Below, one piece after another: positions 1 to 11,373 of a DNA stretch of 64,000 nt. The notes below the pieces were generated by a model. It saw only the letters and a list, made by a program, of their open reading frames with translations, had not been told where the DNA came from and searched no databases. Position numbers and translations under genes: made by a program. The stretch is taken from NCBI GenBank assembly GCA_963555705.1, contig OY743190.1, positions 33,152,929-33,216,928 on the forward strand, read 5' to 3'. How positions within the stretch are numbered: the stretch's first letter is position 1; every line of letters starts with the position of its first letter. The stretch comes from Ligustrum vulgare (taxonomy: Eukaryota > Streptophyta > Magnoliopsida > Lamiales > Oleaceae).

Positions 1-1696
1 GTTCTCCTTATGAGAAAATAATAAAATCTCTGCTATCATCTACTAAATCTCGTTTGTGATGTAAATGAACTTGCATGTCTAACCTTAATTCCTTTAGTGG
101 ATGCTTATCATATCATGCTCTTAATTCCAAATGATAAAATTCTGGACAGAGTCTCCCTTGTAATTTGGACTTATCCCAAACCATAAGCATACTTCATAAC
201 TCACAATAATAAATAACTCCACATTTGATCACAACAATCTAAAAATATTGAAAACGATTCCAACACTTCAATATCATCAAAAAATATCCCATAATTCAAT
301 TCATAATTTCTCAACATAACAATTTCAAATCATATTTTTCAATATCACAATATCACTTCCTTCCATATCTTAATTGGCTCAAAAGATTACTCATACTTAT
401 ATTTATAAGTCATAAATCATATTCCCAAAATTTAATCACAAGGCCAAAGTTCATAATAAATTTCTCTTCAATATAGAGGCATAATTCACTTACTCAACAT
501 AATATCCATTACTTAATTCCCAATAACCAAATCTTTAAATCTCTAACTTCATAATGCTTCTCATAAAAGTCTCATTAAAATCATATCACTTATAATCTTA
601 ACATCTCATAAAACTTCATAAAATTGGCTCGCTATTTCTCATTAAATCTAAATGATAGATAATCTGAACATATTTCTAATCATTTCTGTTGACTTCTCAT
701 ACTTAGTGCCATGTCTAAAATCAATTATGCAAAGTCCATTTAAGGTTCATCATTTCTAAACTCGAGGACAACAATTATTTTGAAAATCATTCTTAAGTCA
801 TATTATTCCCATTATGCTCAACACCCGTTCTCTTTCTTTCTTTTCTTTCCGAATTTTTTTTTCAGAATTGAAACTTGAAGAGTGGTACCAATAATCATCC
901 ACAGTTTTTCCTTGCTTTTAAGCAAAGGTAGTGATAAAGGGATAAATTATTGAACCGAAAATTGAAACTTGAAGAGGAAGTACTAATAACCATCCACAGT
1001 TTTTCCCTTGTTTTTACACAAAGGTAGTGATAAAGGGATAAATTATTGTACGAATTCATTATTAATTTTGTTTGTTTAATATATTATTCCATATATTTTT
1101 GGCAAAAGTTACAAACCAACTTATTTTTCTAATTTAGTCAGTCTTACTAAGCTTAATATGAACCAAAATTCATATCAATATCCTCTATGTCTCATGATTC
1201 TACATTAAAAGGAATAAATTAAAATTCAGGCTTCTATCAATTCATATCATACTCAACATGTATATTTCACTTAAAGATTCATAACATATGAAGATTTCAT
1301 ACTTAACATGTCTTAATAAAATCGTAAATGACTTGCAAAACATATAACATACCTGGTTCGAGGAGTCAATACGTGGAGAGTGACATAGTAGAGTGATGAG
1401 TTAAAATATTTCATATAATCTTATTTTCCTTTAATCAACAATAATTTAATGTGGTTGTATCCAAATCAACATTTTCTTGAATCATAATTCCCAATTAATC
1501 ACAGTCTTCAAAACAAATCCAATATCGATATAGTAATTATCTCCCCATCAATAATTAATAACTTAACCCAAATAAAATTTATCGTCAAATCTTATTTTTC
1601 CTTTAGTCCCCGAACTTCTAGAAATTTATCAAAGACATCAATATAAACATCATATCACTAACTAATTATATTCCATAAAATTTTCAGGACATTACA
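1..1696 (-). mobile_element. Ty3/gypsy LTR remnant (3' LTR side, minus orientation), cut by the window edge
   Basis: AT-rich non-coding DNA with no credible gene. On the minus strand an LTR start (TGTAATGTCCTG) lies at 1696, preceded by a purine-rich stretch (minus of 1697-1712) and by a sequence like the end of gypsy polyproteins' 3' non-coding region (about 1713-1760). The same arrangement recurs at 57.7-58.1 kb. I infer this is the 3' LTR of a minus-oriented Del/Tekay-like gypsy element running off the left edge. The start of the repeat is not visible. Confidence 0.5.
867..1048. repeat. Tandem duplication, two 94-bp units
   Basis: Two adjacent copies start at 867 and 961. Both begin ATTGAAACTTGAAGAG and end GATAAAGGGATAAATTATTG, with a few differences between them. 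They lie inside the LTR-like remnant. Confidence 0.8.
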
Positions 1697-1944
1697 AACT
1701 CCCTTGCTTAAAATGAATTTTGTCCTTGAAATTCGCACATCAAATTTCATCATGCTTTTCAAAATCATAACCATACTTGACATGTGAAAATTCAACTTTT
1801 TTTTTTTTATAATGAATAGTGATTTCGTTCACTGTTCATCATGAATAACACGTCGTTTTACTGTTCACGTGAATAGTGATTTTTTTTTTTTTTTTAAAGA
1901 AATAAAATTTCAAAAATCTACAGAATCGTTTTTAAAACTATTTT

Positions 1945-1956
1945 CTCTGATACCAA
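1945..1956 (-). other. Primer-binding site (initiator-Met tRNA type) of a minus-oriented gypsy element
   Basis: The minus strand reads TTGGTATCAGAG, the usual plant retrotransposon site complementary to the 3' end of initiator tRNA-Met. It sits one base from the inner end (TCGTCACA) of the LTR at 1958-3794. This fixes that LTR as the 5' LTR of an element transcribed leftward. Confidence 0.8.
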
Positions 1957-2482
1957 CTGTGACGACCCGAATTCTCGACCATTCGAGTGCCACTAAAAGT
2001 GACTCATATCATATTATCTAGACTTAAATAGTAATGTAAAATTATTCAAAAGAATAATTAGAATCCCATAATTTAATTTGTGAATAAAAATAGAACATAA
2101 TTTTCTTACATAAAGTTCAACATAATTATCTCATCAATCTTAACCACTTTTGCCACTTCCATGTTGACCGCCTCGAACCTTCAATTATCTGAAAATGGTA
2201 AATATCGTGGAGTGAGATTTATAAAATCCCAGTAAGTATACCAAGCATAATTTTCTTTTGAAAGCATATGGATCATTTTCATCATAACATAGGATAGGAT
2301 CGAAATCCTCATAAACATAGAGAGACACAAGAATTTTACCGAACTTAGATGACAAGAATTCTTATGTGTAGCGCTGCTAAACTCCGGTCCCCTTAGCATA
2401 ATCATAAACATATCATATGGGACCAATAGCAATCTTGTGAGATTGATTTCATAGCAATGATCCAAACATTTTCGTAAAAACA

Positions 2483-2796
2483 TAAGGTATATCTAATTTT
2501 CATAAAAACATACTTACTTTTCTTAAAAATATAAGGTATTTTACTTTTCATAAAAACATACTTACTTTTATTAAAAATATAAGGTATTTTACTTTTCATA
2601 AAAACATACTTACTTTTCTTAAAAACATAAGGTGTATTTACCTTTCATAAAAACATACTTACTTTTCATAAAAACATAAGGTAATACCTTTCATAAAAAC
2701 ATACTTACTTTTCATAAAAACTTAAAGTATATTTACATTTCATAACAACATACTTAATTTTCATAAAAATATAAGATATACTTACCTTTTAAAAGA
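2483..2796. repeat. Minisatellite, about 6.5 copies of a 46-49 bp unit
   Basis: The unit is built of CATAAAAACATACTTACTTT followed by a variant of TCTTAAAAATATAAGGTAT. Copies differ by a few substitutions and short length changes. It lies within the gypsy LTR at 1958-3794. Confidence 0.85.
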
Positions 2797-3012
2797 TTAA
2801 AATGAAGTGTAGTAGTAAATGGACCAAAACTTTCTTGACCACCTTGAATTTCTCTTACTTGTGGATTTTGTCAAGAGGTTGGAAATAAGTGTATATGTGT
2901 AGAGTTGTGTGTAAAAGAGATGGGTTTAAATAGATGTATAAAGTTGGCATATTGTAAACATAATCATTCAATTCTATTAATTTTAACACATCATTTTCTT
3001 AAAGTAAAGCAC

Positions 3013-3500
3013 CATTCATATACTTTTCCATATTTATACAAATAATATGCTCTTCATGATTATATATAATGGAGTCTATCAATCATTCATATACTTTTCC
3101 ATATTTATACAATTATTATGCTCTTCATGATTATATATAATGGAGTATATAAATCATTCATATACTTTTCCATATTTATACAAATATTATGCTCTTCATG
3201 ATTACATATAATGGAGTCTTATCAATCATTCATATACTTTTCCATATTTATACAAATATTATGCTCTTCATGATTATATATAATGAAGTATATAATTCAT
3301 TCATATACTTTTCCATATTTATACAAATATTATGCTCTTCATGATTACATATAATGGAGTCTATCAACCATTCATATACTTTTCCATATTTATACAATTA
3401 TTATGCTCTTCATGATTATATATAATGGAGTATATAAATCATTCATATACTTTTCCATATTTATACAAATATTATGCTCTTCATGATTACATATAATGGA
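3013..3500. repeat. Minisatellite, 7 copies of a 71-bp unit
   Basis: Copies start near 3013, 3084, 3155, 3227, 3298, 3369 and 3440. Each begins CATTCATATACTTTTCCATA and contains ATGCTCTTCATGATTA, then TATAATGGAGT. Alternate units differ at the same positions (ACAAAT versus ACAATT; CTATCAA versus TATAAAT), suggesting expansion by two-unit blocks. It lies inside the LTR. Confidence 0.9.
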
Positions 3501-3799
3501 ACCTCTCATGCTTGCATATATTTTCTTAATTTCAATAATAAAAATAATTTTTGTATAAATAAATATTGGGATAACATTGAATTAAGTACTTGGACTTAAT
3601 ATACTTTAAATCAAGAGAATGGAGATATTTTTAGAAATTCGGAATTTAATTTAAAATCGAACGATCTCGATTATTTCTTGACTTGGCTATACGAATACGT
3701 CGCGGCGTTAACTTAATAAAAATGGGTGAAATAGTAGCGACACGATTTTCTATTAAAATAATTATTAATCGCGTAAAAATTCTTGGTCGCTACACAATG

Positions 3800-4145
3800 A
3801 GCCATCCTTTAAATTTTTCTCCTTTTTTTTTTTTTTTTTTTAGAGTATTTAATCTCAATTATCCACTAAAAGTCAAACCCACAATATTTGTCTTTTCAAT
3901 AAAATCTCAACCATCCATTCTTCTAAAAATTACTATTCATTTTAAAAAGAAAACCCTTTTTAAACAATAACAAACACACACAAAATGTTACCCTTTATTT
4001 TATGACAAGGGTTAGCAAAAATAATATTTCCTGGATCAACAACTTTGAGTAACTTCAAGGATATGTTCAACTAATTTGATTTCTATTTATTTGTTGGCAC
4101 TTGAAATTAGTTAATATTCCCTCCATCCCACAAAGATAGATTTAC
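3800..4145. repeat. Dispersed direct repeat, copy 1 (partner at 5487-5855)
   Basis: It shares long stretches with 5487-5855, for example GGATCAACAACTTTGAGTAA and TATTTGTTGGCACTTGAAAT. Copy 1 ends in the left part of a transposon terminus (CCCTCCATCCCACAAAGATA) that is complete in copy 2. A lone GTGGGGATA near 4160 may be what is left of the other terminus. Non-coding. Confidence 0.75.
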
Positions 4146-5486
4146 TTCTATTTTTTTGATCGCTTGTGGGGATATACAAAATATTATAATTGTCATCAAT
4201 GTCTTTAGAACCCGAATATATTCAATTTAAATATTTTACCACATAGATAGTTTTGTTTGAAAAGTTCTGACTTAACATTTATTTATTTTTTGCGCATATT
4301 TTCATGTTTGCTCAAAGTTAAATTTTTTAACACTAGAACCAAACAAAGAACCAAAAAATAATCGAAACCGAATCAGAACTGAAATCATTTGGTTCTTGAG
4401 TTTCGAGAACTGAAATTGGAATCGAACCGAAACTTTCCGTTCGATTCTAGTTCCTTCGGTAACCGAACCAAAAATCGAAATGACCAGCCACAATAAAGAT
4501 AATGTTACTAAATACTACTTTTTTGAACTCTTTTTATATGCCGCTCGAATTAAGATAAATGTAAAAAATATTTGAAATAAATATATATTAATATTAATAT
4601 GATAATGCACGGATGGAGTTCATGACCAAAATCCTGAAACACATTGGGATCTATAATCAGAGTCGTAGCTGTGATTTTGTAGACCTAAAACAAACGGTTG
4701 TTTTTCGAGATATAGGTCCTGGACTTTACGGGGATTTGGGGACAGTGCCCCCGAAAATTTTTTTTTAAGGAAAAAATTGAAGGAAAAAAAAAAAAATGGC
4801 CCAAAACCAGTGGGCCTTGAAACAATGGCTTCATTTGATTCAAGCCAGGTCCGGCTTTGTCTATAATTAAATATATATCGATCCAAAAATTGTGTCTCAA
4901 AAAACTCAATTCAATGAAAAGACATTATTTGTCTGAAAATGAATTTGTAAGGTAGGAGAGGAGAAAGTTGACTAGCTAAACAGCCTAAACCATAATCTAG
5001 GAATCCAACATTATTCAAGGTACATCTTAAGAATCTTATTATTTCGTTAGTAAAAAATTTATAATTTTTTTTTTAATTATATTATTTAAAAAACAAGGAG
5101 AAACAGAATTAGAAAGATCATTATTTGATTAATTACAAATTCGGTATTATGATAACCGATGAGTTAGTAATTTTGTTCTTCTTTCCTTTAATAAGTCTAG
5201 ATCGTATTTGATATTGGACAATATTGGATGAGACCGTCTATAACATGCCATAATGCTTCTTGGGTGAATATTTAAAGCATTAGCCTCTTTAATTAATAGA
5301 TTCATAAATGTCTCGTGTAAATTTTGGACTTTATTCTTAATTTGAACTTTGGAGTTGATTATACTTTAATTCGAAACTACATTTAAAAATTTAGCCAACC
5401 AATTTTGAGAAAAAAGATGAGGCACTAAAATGTTTCCCATTATTTTAGGTTAAGGGTTAACAAAAAAAATCTTTTCTGGACCCACA
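4146..5486. other. Non-coding stretch with a degenerate inverted-repeat element near 4325-4490
   Basis: AT-rich, with no gene I can support. At 4325-4490 there are several copies of the motif GAACCGAA and its complement in both orientations. The same kind of sequence occurs at 15533-15699, and such sequences often mark decayed hAT-type MITEs. The ORFs near 4620-4909 run through homopolymers and look accidental. Confidence 0.35.
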
Positions 5487-5855
5487 ATGAGCCATCCAAT
5501 TTTGAATCTAAAGCCTTGTTTGTTACTTTTTAAATTTTTCTCCTTTTTTTTAACAGTATTCAATCTTAATTATTCATTAAAAATCAAGCCAACAATATTT
5601 TTCTTTTCAATAAAATCTCAACCATCAATTCTTTTAAAAATTACTATTCATTTTAAAAAAAATTCTTTTTAAACAACAAACACACACAAAATGTTACCCA
5701 TTATTTTAGGACAAGGGTTAACAAAAATAATATTTCTTGGATCAACAACTTTGAGTAACTTCAAGGATATGTTCAAATAATTTGACTCTATTTATTTGTT
5801 GGCACTTGAAATTAGTTAATATTCCCTTCACCCCACAAAGATAGGCTTATTTCTA
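5487..5855. repeat. Dispersed direct repeat, copy 2 (partner at 3800-4145)
   Basis: This is the second copy of the repeat described at 3800-4145. It includes a short purine/pyrimidine tract and the same CAACAACTTTGAGTAACTTC segment. It runs into the complete MITE that starts at 5822. Confidence 0.75.
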
Positions 5856-6094
5856 TTTTCACACGGATTAAAAAAACATAATTAATACATTTTGCAACTA
5901 TAAATTTACCTATATTCTACATAATATGCCTTACATTAAATAATGAGTTATTCATATTTGTTGATAACAATGCATATTAAATAGGAGTATATTAGAAAAT
6001 GATGACATCAATGTACTCTCAAAAAGGAAAATGACATATCTTTGTGGGACAAACAAAAAAGGAAAACAAACTTATCTTCGTGGGACGGAGGAAG
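5822..6094. mobile_element. Tc1/mariner (Stowaway-like) MITE, 273 bp
   Basis: The left end reads TTCCCTTCACCCCACAAAGA. The complement of the right end reads CTTCCTCCGTCCCACGAAGA. The element is flanked by TA on both sides (5820-5821 and 6095-6096). The CTCCGTCCCAC-type terminus and TA duplication are typical of plant Stowaway elements. It has no coding capacity. Confidence 0.8.
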
Positions 6095-6203
6095 TATGCA
6101 CGTGTGTGTATATTATTACTTCAAAAGTTTTTTCCCCCAATATTGTTAGAGTTTAATGTTTTTAACACTCTTAGCCTCATTATTCTGAATTCCATAGCAA
6201 AAA

Positions 6204-6550
6204 ATGAAAACTAATCATCTAAGTTAAGTTGACTATTTTGTTTCTCAAGTAAGGGAGTTTGTTCTAGTCTTCTTCAAACATGAAGAAAATTCTTTTTCAG
6301 TGATCTTAAGCCTTTTTTGAGGTGGAAAAAAAAAAAAGGCTAAGAGAAGGTTAGGAATATTATTAATATTAAAAAAAATGAAAAAGTAATCATCCGAGTT
6401 AAGTTGGCTATTTTGTTTCTCAAGTAAGGGAGTTTGTTCTAGTCTTCTTATATGAAGAAAATTATTTTTTAGTGATCTTAAGCCCTTTTAAAAAAAAAAA
6501 AAAGAAACCTAAGAGAAGGTTAGGAATATTATTAATATTAAAAAAAATGA
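6204..6550. repeat. Tandem duplication, two units of about 172 bp
   Basis: Both units carry GGGAGTTTGTTCTAGTCTTC, then GTGATCTTAAGCC, a poly-A run and GAGAAGGTTAGGAATATTAT. The second unit is slightly rearranged in its A-rich part. Non-coding. Confidence 0.85.
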
Positions 6551-6897
6551 AGAAATTATTTTACTGAACGGTACAGTACTCTGAAATGGCAACTACATAT
6601 ATACTATTTTAAACACTTTTATTAGTTTATGTCATTAGATCTAATACTTGTTTTACTTTGCATAATTGTTCACTAGAATGTTTTAATGAGTTTATTAATA
6701 TTCGTTTAGAAAAACATTAATAGGGAAATTAGTATTTGTAGCATTAAGCATACTATCTCTCAGTGTCCGAGATTCTTGATAAAAGATCTTGAAGATTATA
6801 AGAAAAGACAAAATCGGTATACTGAAGATAGTGATAAAAGAAATTTAACAGTAGTAATAATATTGACAAATTTTGCGTATTATAAAAATATTGAGAT

Positions 6898-7310
6898 TGT
6901 TATAAATTGAAATTTGAGAAATAAAAGTGGATAATTCTCTTGTAACTGCAAAATTGAAAAATCTTCTGATTAACGATATGTGTATTTGAAAATGAGGGGC
7001 TACGTGACTTGATTCCTGAACTTCAAAACTTATCGAAGACTCGATTTGTTGAGAGTTAGCTTGTTTGAATCTCGAACTTCGATACTTGGATTTCCACTTC
7101 GAATTTGGATTTGAACTTACTTTAATTTGAAGAAGACTTTGATCTTCTTTCACTTGATTTGGACTTGAATTTGTCTTGATTTGAAGAAGGATTTGATCTT
7201 CTTCCACTTGACTTGGACTTGTTTTGTTTAAAGACTTTGATCTTCTTGTTCTTGAATTTTGTTAGAAACTTGAGAGAATTCTTGTATTCTTCTCTTCAAT
7301 TTGTTTTTCT
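6898..7310 (-). repeat. Terminal repeat (left, 3' LTR side) of the gag-only element
   Basis: It is similar over about 410 bp to 14291-14705 in the same orientation. The LTR probably extends further right towards 7590, since 7380-7590 is AT-rich and non-coding, but the right-hand copy has diverged or been replaced there. The apparent ORF at 6845-7207 comes from the simple TTTGATCTTCTTCCACTTGA-type repeats. Confidence 0.55.
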
Positions 7311-7599
7311 TTTTTTTTCCTTTTTTTTTTTTCCCTTTTTCCATGGACCAACAATTCTATTTAGAGCCAAATTTTGTTACCACTTCTCATAACCACCCAA
7401 TTAAATAAATAATTAAAATGATTATGAATTTTGAAAAGTGTGATGTGCTTTCTTTTAGGTGTGCTTTTAGTGGATTTTTTTTCAATAAACTTCGACCAAA
7501 TACATTTAATTATTTTATGTCTACAAATGCTCCCTCTAGGTTTATTTATTTATTTACTAATAAATAAATAGATAAATCTTAAATTTTAAAATTTGAAAT

Positions 7600-7900
7600 T
7601 TAGTTTAGAATTTGATTAAAACTTGAATTCTTGTAAAATATGAAACCTAAAGTGTCTATACCAATCACCAGCTGTTCAAGGAGTTGATCTAAAGTTTCGG
7701 AAACATCGGAGTTTAACAATGGATAATCCTTTTCTTCAAGTCCTCTCAAACTTAGAATACCCTTCTTTTGTGTATGTGTGTGTGCCTTGTTAGGCCTGAA
7801 CTCCTGCTTTGGATTTGGATTTGACCTAGATTTTTTGAAAAGTGGTTTTTGCAGGAGCAATAGAAATTGCCAGAGATTCTTTTTAAACTCTTTTGGCTTA
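7600..7900 (-). pseudogene. gag C-terminal fragment, downstream half of a split gypsy gag
   Basis: The minus-strand frame contains KGILSLRGLEEKDYPLLNSD and SETLDQLLEQLV, which resemble the region near the C-terminal end of plant Ty3/gypsy gag polyproteins. It ends abruptly at the solo LTR inserted at 7906. If the solo LTR and one copy of its 5-bp duplication are removed, the frame is continuous with the gag piece right of 10185. No zinc knuckle was seen. It is a relic, not a gene. Confidence 0.6.
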
Positions 7901-7905
7901 CTGAC

Positions 7906-9098
7906 TGTAGCGATCGAGAAAATTCTATAACAATAAAAGTTAAATTTATTTAATTTGTCGCTACGACTTCACCCGATGAAAACGTGTTCGCCTAGCCAAT
8001 TAAATTATTTTAAGATTTCAAGAAAGAAATTTAAATCCGTTTCAATCTTTATTTCCGATTCGCGATTTTAAATTTGTCTGAAATTATTATTTCATTTTAA
8101 ATCCAATTCTTTATTTTAATCCCATAACCAAATACCTGATTTATTTTCCCTAAATTATGTGGCTGTAAATTCAAAGGGTTACCCAAATTCATCAGATTCT
8201 CAAACGTTCCAAAATGATATTGTCATTCAATAATATATTTATTCACCATCATCACACAGGAGTTACAGTCATCAATTTCACCTTTTCAAATTTTTGTAAC
8301 TGAATAAACGCCAGAGATTATTACACCATGTTACAGTTTTACACCATTGTCCATAAAATCATCTTCACCAATTTTTGAATCTTTCCATTCCCTCATGAGC
8401 ATTTGCAGAATTTGAGTAAGGATTTCTTTGACTCAAACCGACTTTCTTCAATTCTTCCATGACACACAATCACAAACATTCCCCATTTCACAACAATCTC
8501 AATCTTCAATCCACCAAAGATACCCCACAGCCAAAGCCAAACAAATTCATCAACCAGAACTTCAATAGCTAAATATAGAACTATATATATATATACAAAT
8601 TACAGCTCGAACTCAACACCACTGCCTAAATCACTACCTCAACCCAACAAATTGCTTCCTTCAATCCGCCAACACTAGAAATCCGTCACCAACCTGAAGC
8701 TCGAAACCTTCAGCATCGATTTTCGAACACAACCACAGAACAAAGCTCACATCCACAATCCCAAATGGCAGCCTCGCCTGCACCGTTCATCGCCACTGCC
8801 CATCTCCAAAAACCTCCAAAGCCACACCCATCAACTCCCAAATCACCACAAGAACCAAGAAAATAAGTCAAGGAACTCAATACCTACCTTCATCACCGGA
8901 AATTTCCATGCCCAAATTCGAGCTCCACCTGATTTCGGCACCATAAATCCATCCAAGATTTAAACCCATTTTCCCTCACCAACCTCACTCTCACCATCGC
9001 CCCGTAGCGGCGGCGCCACAGCCGACAGAGGCCGGCAGCCTTGAACTGGGAGGAGGACTCCCCTCCGCCATCTCTCGCAATCTCTTCTCTCGGTTATG

Positions 9099-9158
<60 letters not shown>

Positions 9159-10180
9159 GCTATATAACCAAAATTGATTTTCCAAAATTTCCCCTTTAGT
9201 CCCTTATCTTTCAAAAGTGTCTTTAGTTCAACCCCTTTATTTTAAACAGTTATCTTCAGCCCTAAGTTTTAAGCAATTGTTATTTAAGCCCTGCAGTTTT
9301 TAAAATATCCGAGTCAGTCCCCTGTTATTCTGGAAAATCTAATTAAGCCCTAAACCTTTTAAAATTTAATTATGTTAAATTCTCAAATTAGCCCCCAATC
9401 TTTTATTTTATTTTAAATACTCAATTTTCCAATATTTCTAATTCAAATTTATCTTTTTTTTTTTGGCTAGACGACGCGAACGGACAATTAGAGATTTGAA
9501 GTTTTTCCCCGCTCGATATATATACTCGTTAAGCTTTGAGGTAGACTCATACTCAATAATTTATTTAGCTATGATTTGCATGTGAATCTGGAATTTTGTA
9601 AATCATATATGATGTTATGTTCATGTGATTAACCATGAGGGGTAAGACGGGCAAATGCTCTCCCGAAAACGGTGTATAAAGAAGAAATGTTATATGCGCT
9701 ATAACTTCCATGCATAATTGCATGTTGAATTAAGACAAGACAATGCTACTTTCCGCACTTATGTGAATATGCGATATGTTATGATGTTATGAGAAAAATA
9801 TGTTAGCATGATTACATGTTTATGTGCAAATTTATGGATTAAGTGAATTATTCGGTTATGAGTTTACTGAGTATTTCTTAGAAATACTCACCCCGTTATT
9901 AACAATTTTTGCAGACTCCGGAAGCGGTGGCGAGTGATGGACACAAGTGGCAAAGAAATAATTAAATGTTATTTTAAATATTAAAATTTCCGTTTATTTT
10001 AAGTAGAACTTTATTTTATACGACTATGGAGAATTTGGATTTTTATTTCTATGAATGATTGAAATAATATTTTATGAAAAATTTAAAATTTCAATTATTC
10101 CCGCTAAATGAATATTTTATTCTTTTTGAGTTTGAGACAATGAAGTGGCGTTTCGAGTATTTAGAACTCGGGGCGTTACA
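7906..10180 (+). mobile_element. Solo LTR (about 2.3 kb), Ty3/gypsy-like, with CTGAC target duplication
   Basis: It starts TGTAGCGATCGAG and ends CTCGGGGCGTTACA, with CTGAC on both sides (7901-7905 and 10181-10185). There is no internal coding region and no primer-binding site, so a solo LTR left by LTR-LTR recombination is the simplest reading. It is related to 54646-57314: both share TAGCGA ends, a C-rich region, TTTAGTCCC-type repeats and a segment like GGCTAGACGACGCGAACGGA. ORFs within it (for example 8960-9214) come from C-rich or GA-repeat sequence. It inserted into the older gag. Confidence 0.8.
9102..9154. repeat. (AG)n microsatellite, about 26 units
   Basis: An uninterrupted AG dinucleotide run inside the solo LTR. 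It makes spurious Ser-Leu ORFs on the minus strand. Confidence 0.95.
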
Positions 10181-10185
10181 CTGAC

Positions 10186-11080
10186 CTTCTTGACTTCCTT
10201 CTTGGGGTCTTTCGTGTCTCGTGAGTCATTTGAAAAGTAACTTCCATGTCTTGTAATTTGAATTTCTAGATCATGACCACGAGTAGCTAGCACTTCAAAA
10301 GAGTGAGACATGTTTGCTTGGAGATTATAAAGTAGCCCCCCATATATGTGTACACACATGTCAATAAAGGATGCCTCATTGATATGTCTTTTGCAATTAA
10401 AGACTATATTTATCCAACGTTCAATGTATTATACAACTAGTTCGTCGTTGCTTTGCTTTGTTTTTGAAAATTCTGGAAAGTTGACAGTTCGTCCGGTGCT
10501 GTAGAATAGCGTGATAAATTCTCGTTCGAGTTGATCCCAACTATCAATTAAATTGGCTGTCAAGTATACCATTCAAATGCAGCACCTTTGAAGGAACTTA
10601 CAAACTACTTCACGATGGTATCATTGTATTTAACAGCATTGTTACACTTTTCGATGAAATGAGCTACATGTTGATTCGAGCTTCCATTTCCATCAAAATA
10701 CTGAAATTTCGATGGTTGGTAGCCAAGAAGCATTCTCATCTCGTCCATTTGACACTACAGGGTTTAACATTAACCAATGAAGATTGCGATAAGCCACCAT
10801 ATTGAGCATGAATAGTGACAGCATCAAATGCTGAAGTTGTTGGACGGACAGAGATCCAATAGAGAGTTGGGTGGTGTCATGAAACACGTTTTACACTACC
10901 GTACGATCATGCATATCCTGCTTCTGTTGGTGCTCTTGGATTTCTAGACCTTTAACTCTAGAATAGCTTGGATTTTCATTGTCGTCTTTTTTCAAAGGAC
11001 TTTGTAACTACACTCGATGCACAAGAGCGGCGATTTGTGCATCTCTTTCCTCCAACTATTTCGTTAACTTCTCAAGTCAG
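10186..11080 (-). pseudogene. Ty3/gypsy gag fragment (Retrotrans_gag), upstream half of a split gag
   Basis: The minus strand between about 10440 and 10560 encodes IDSWDQLEREFITLFYSTGR followed by SKTKQSNDELVVYY. This is the conserved capsid-like stretch of plant gypsy gag. Further on, MCVHIYGGLLYNLQANMSHS and FEVLATRGHDLE continue the same domain (10260-10359). Stops and frame changes interrupt it. It lies between the solo LTR at 10180 and the plastid insertion at 11085. Its continuation is at 7600-7900. Confidence 0.65.
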
Positions 11081-11084
11081 AATG

Positions 11085-11161
11085 GTTTGTGGGCTCCGAA
11101 TAGCTATAGTAGTTGAACCTAATAAGATAGCAATTACAACCCAAGAAGTAATAAGTACTTG
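11085..11161 (-). pseudogene. atpI: Plastid atpI fragment (ATP synthase CF0 subunit a) in nuclear DNA
   Basis: The minus strand translates without a stop to [16 protein letters not shown] and continues to IRSPQTI. This is the highly conserved N-terminal membrane region of plastid AtpI. Only about 26 codons are present, so it cannot function. It is joined directly to a ycf2 piece at about 11160. atpI and ycf2 are far apart in plastid genomes, so the join arose during or after transfer to the nucleus. Confidence 0.75.
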
Positions 11162-11373
11162 AGAGGGATCAAGAAGTCTCACTATTTCTTAGATTCATAG
11201 ACCCAATTCAATTGAATTCAATTGAATCTTTCATTCACATTTTTTTTCCGCCAAGAATGTTTTCTAAAACTCTTTGACCCCCCAAATTTGGAGTATCCTA
11301 CTTTCACGCAATTCACAGGGGTCAACAAGCAATCGATATTTCACGATCAAGGGTGTAATACTCTTTGTAGTGG
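11159..11373 (+). pseudogene. ycf2: Plastid ycf2 5' fragment in nuclear DNA
   Basis: This closely resembles the start of ycf2 as I know it: CACTATTTCTTAGATTCAT, CAAGAATGTTTTCTAAAACT and CGCAATTCACAGGGGTCAAC. The plus-strand frames give ECFLKLFDP, then in a shifted frame [21 protein letters not shown] small duplication near 11215 and an extra base near 11280 break the frame. It ends near TTTGTAGTGG, where it leaves ycf2. It is a non-functional nuclear plastid insertion. Confidence 0.75.

Larger units (their letters stand above)
1958..3794 (-). mobile_element. Long Ty3/gypsy 5' LTR (about 1.84 kb), minus orientation
   Basis: On the plus strand it runs from TGTGACGACCCGAATT to GGTCGCTACA, so in element orientation it starts TGTAGCGACC and ends TCGTCACA. 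The same terminal sequences, slightly diverged, bound the elements at 7906-10180 and 54646-57314. A primer-binding site lies just inside (1945-1956). It holds two tandem arrays (48-bp and 71-bp units) and no gene. Short ORFs at 2181-2599 are repeat-derived. The flanking bases after 3794 are CAATG; the matching target duplication would be beyond the left edge. Confidence 0.7.

Noticed and set aside
3013..3500. Possible CRISPR-like array
   Set aside because: The units are contiguous tandem copies without unique spacers, in a plant-like genome. It is a minisatellite.
6845..7207. 120-codon minus-strand ORF
   Set aside because: It consists of simple repeated motifs in the terminal repeat of the gag-only element. 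The direct-repeat partner at 14.3-14.7 kb does not keep the frame.
8960..9214. Minus-strand ORFs with Ser-Leu runs
   Set aside because: They are produced by the AG microsatellite within a solo LTR.
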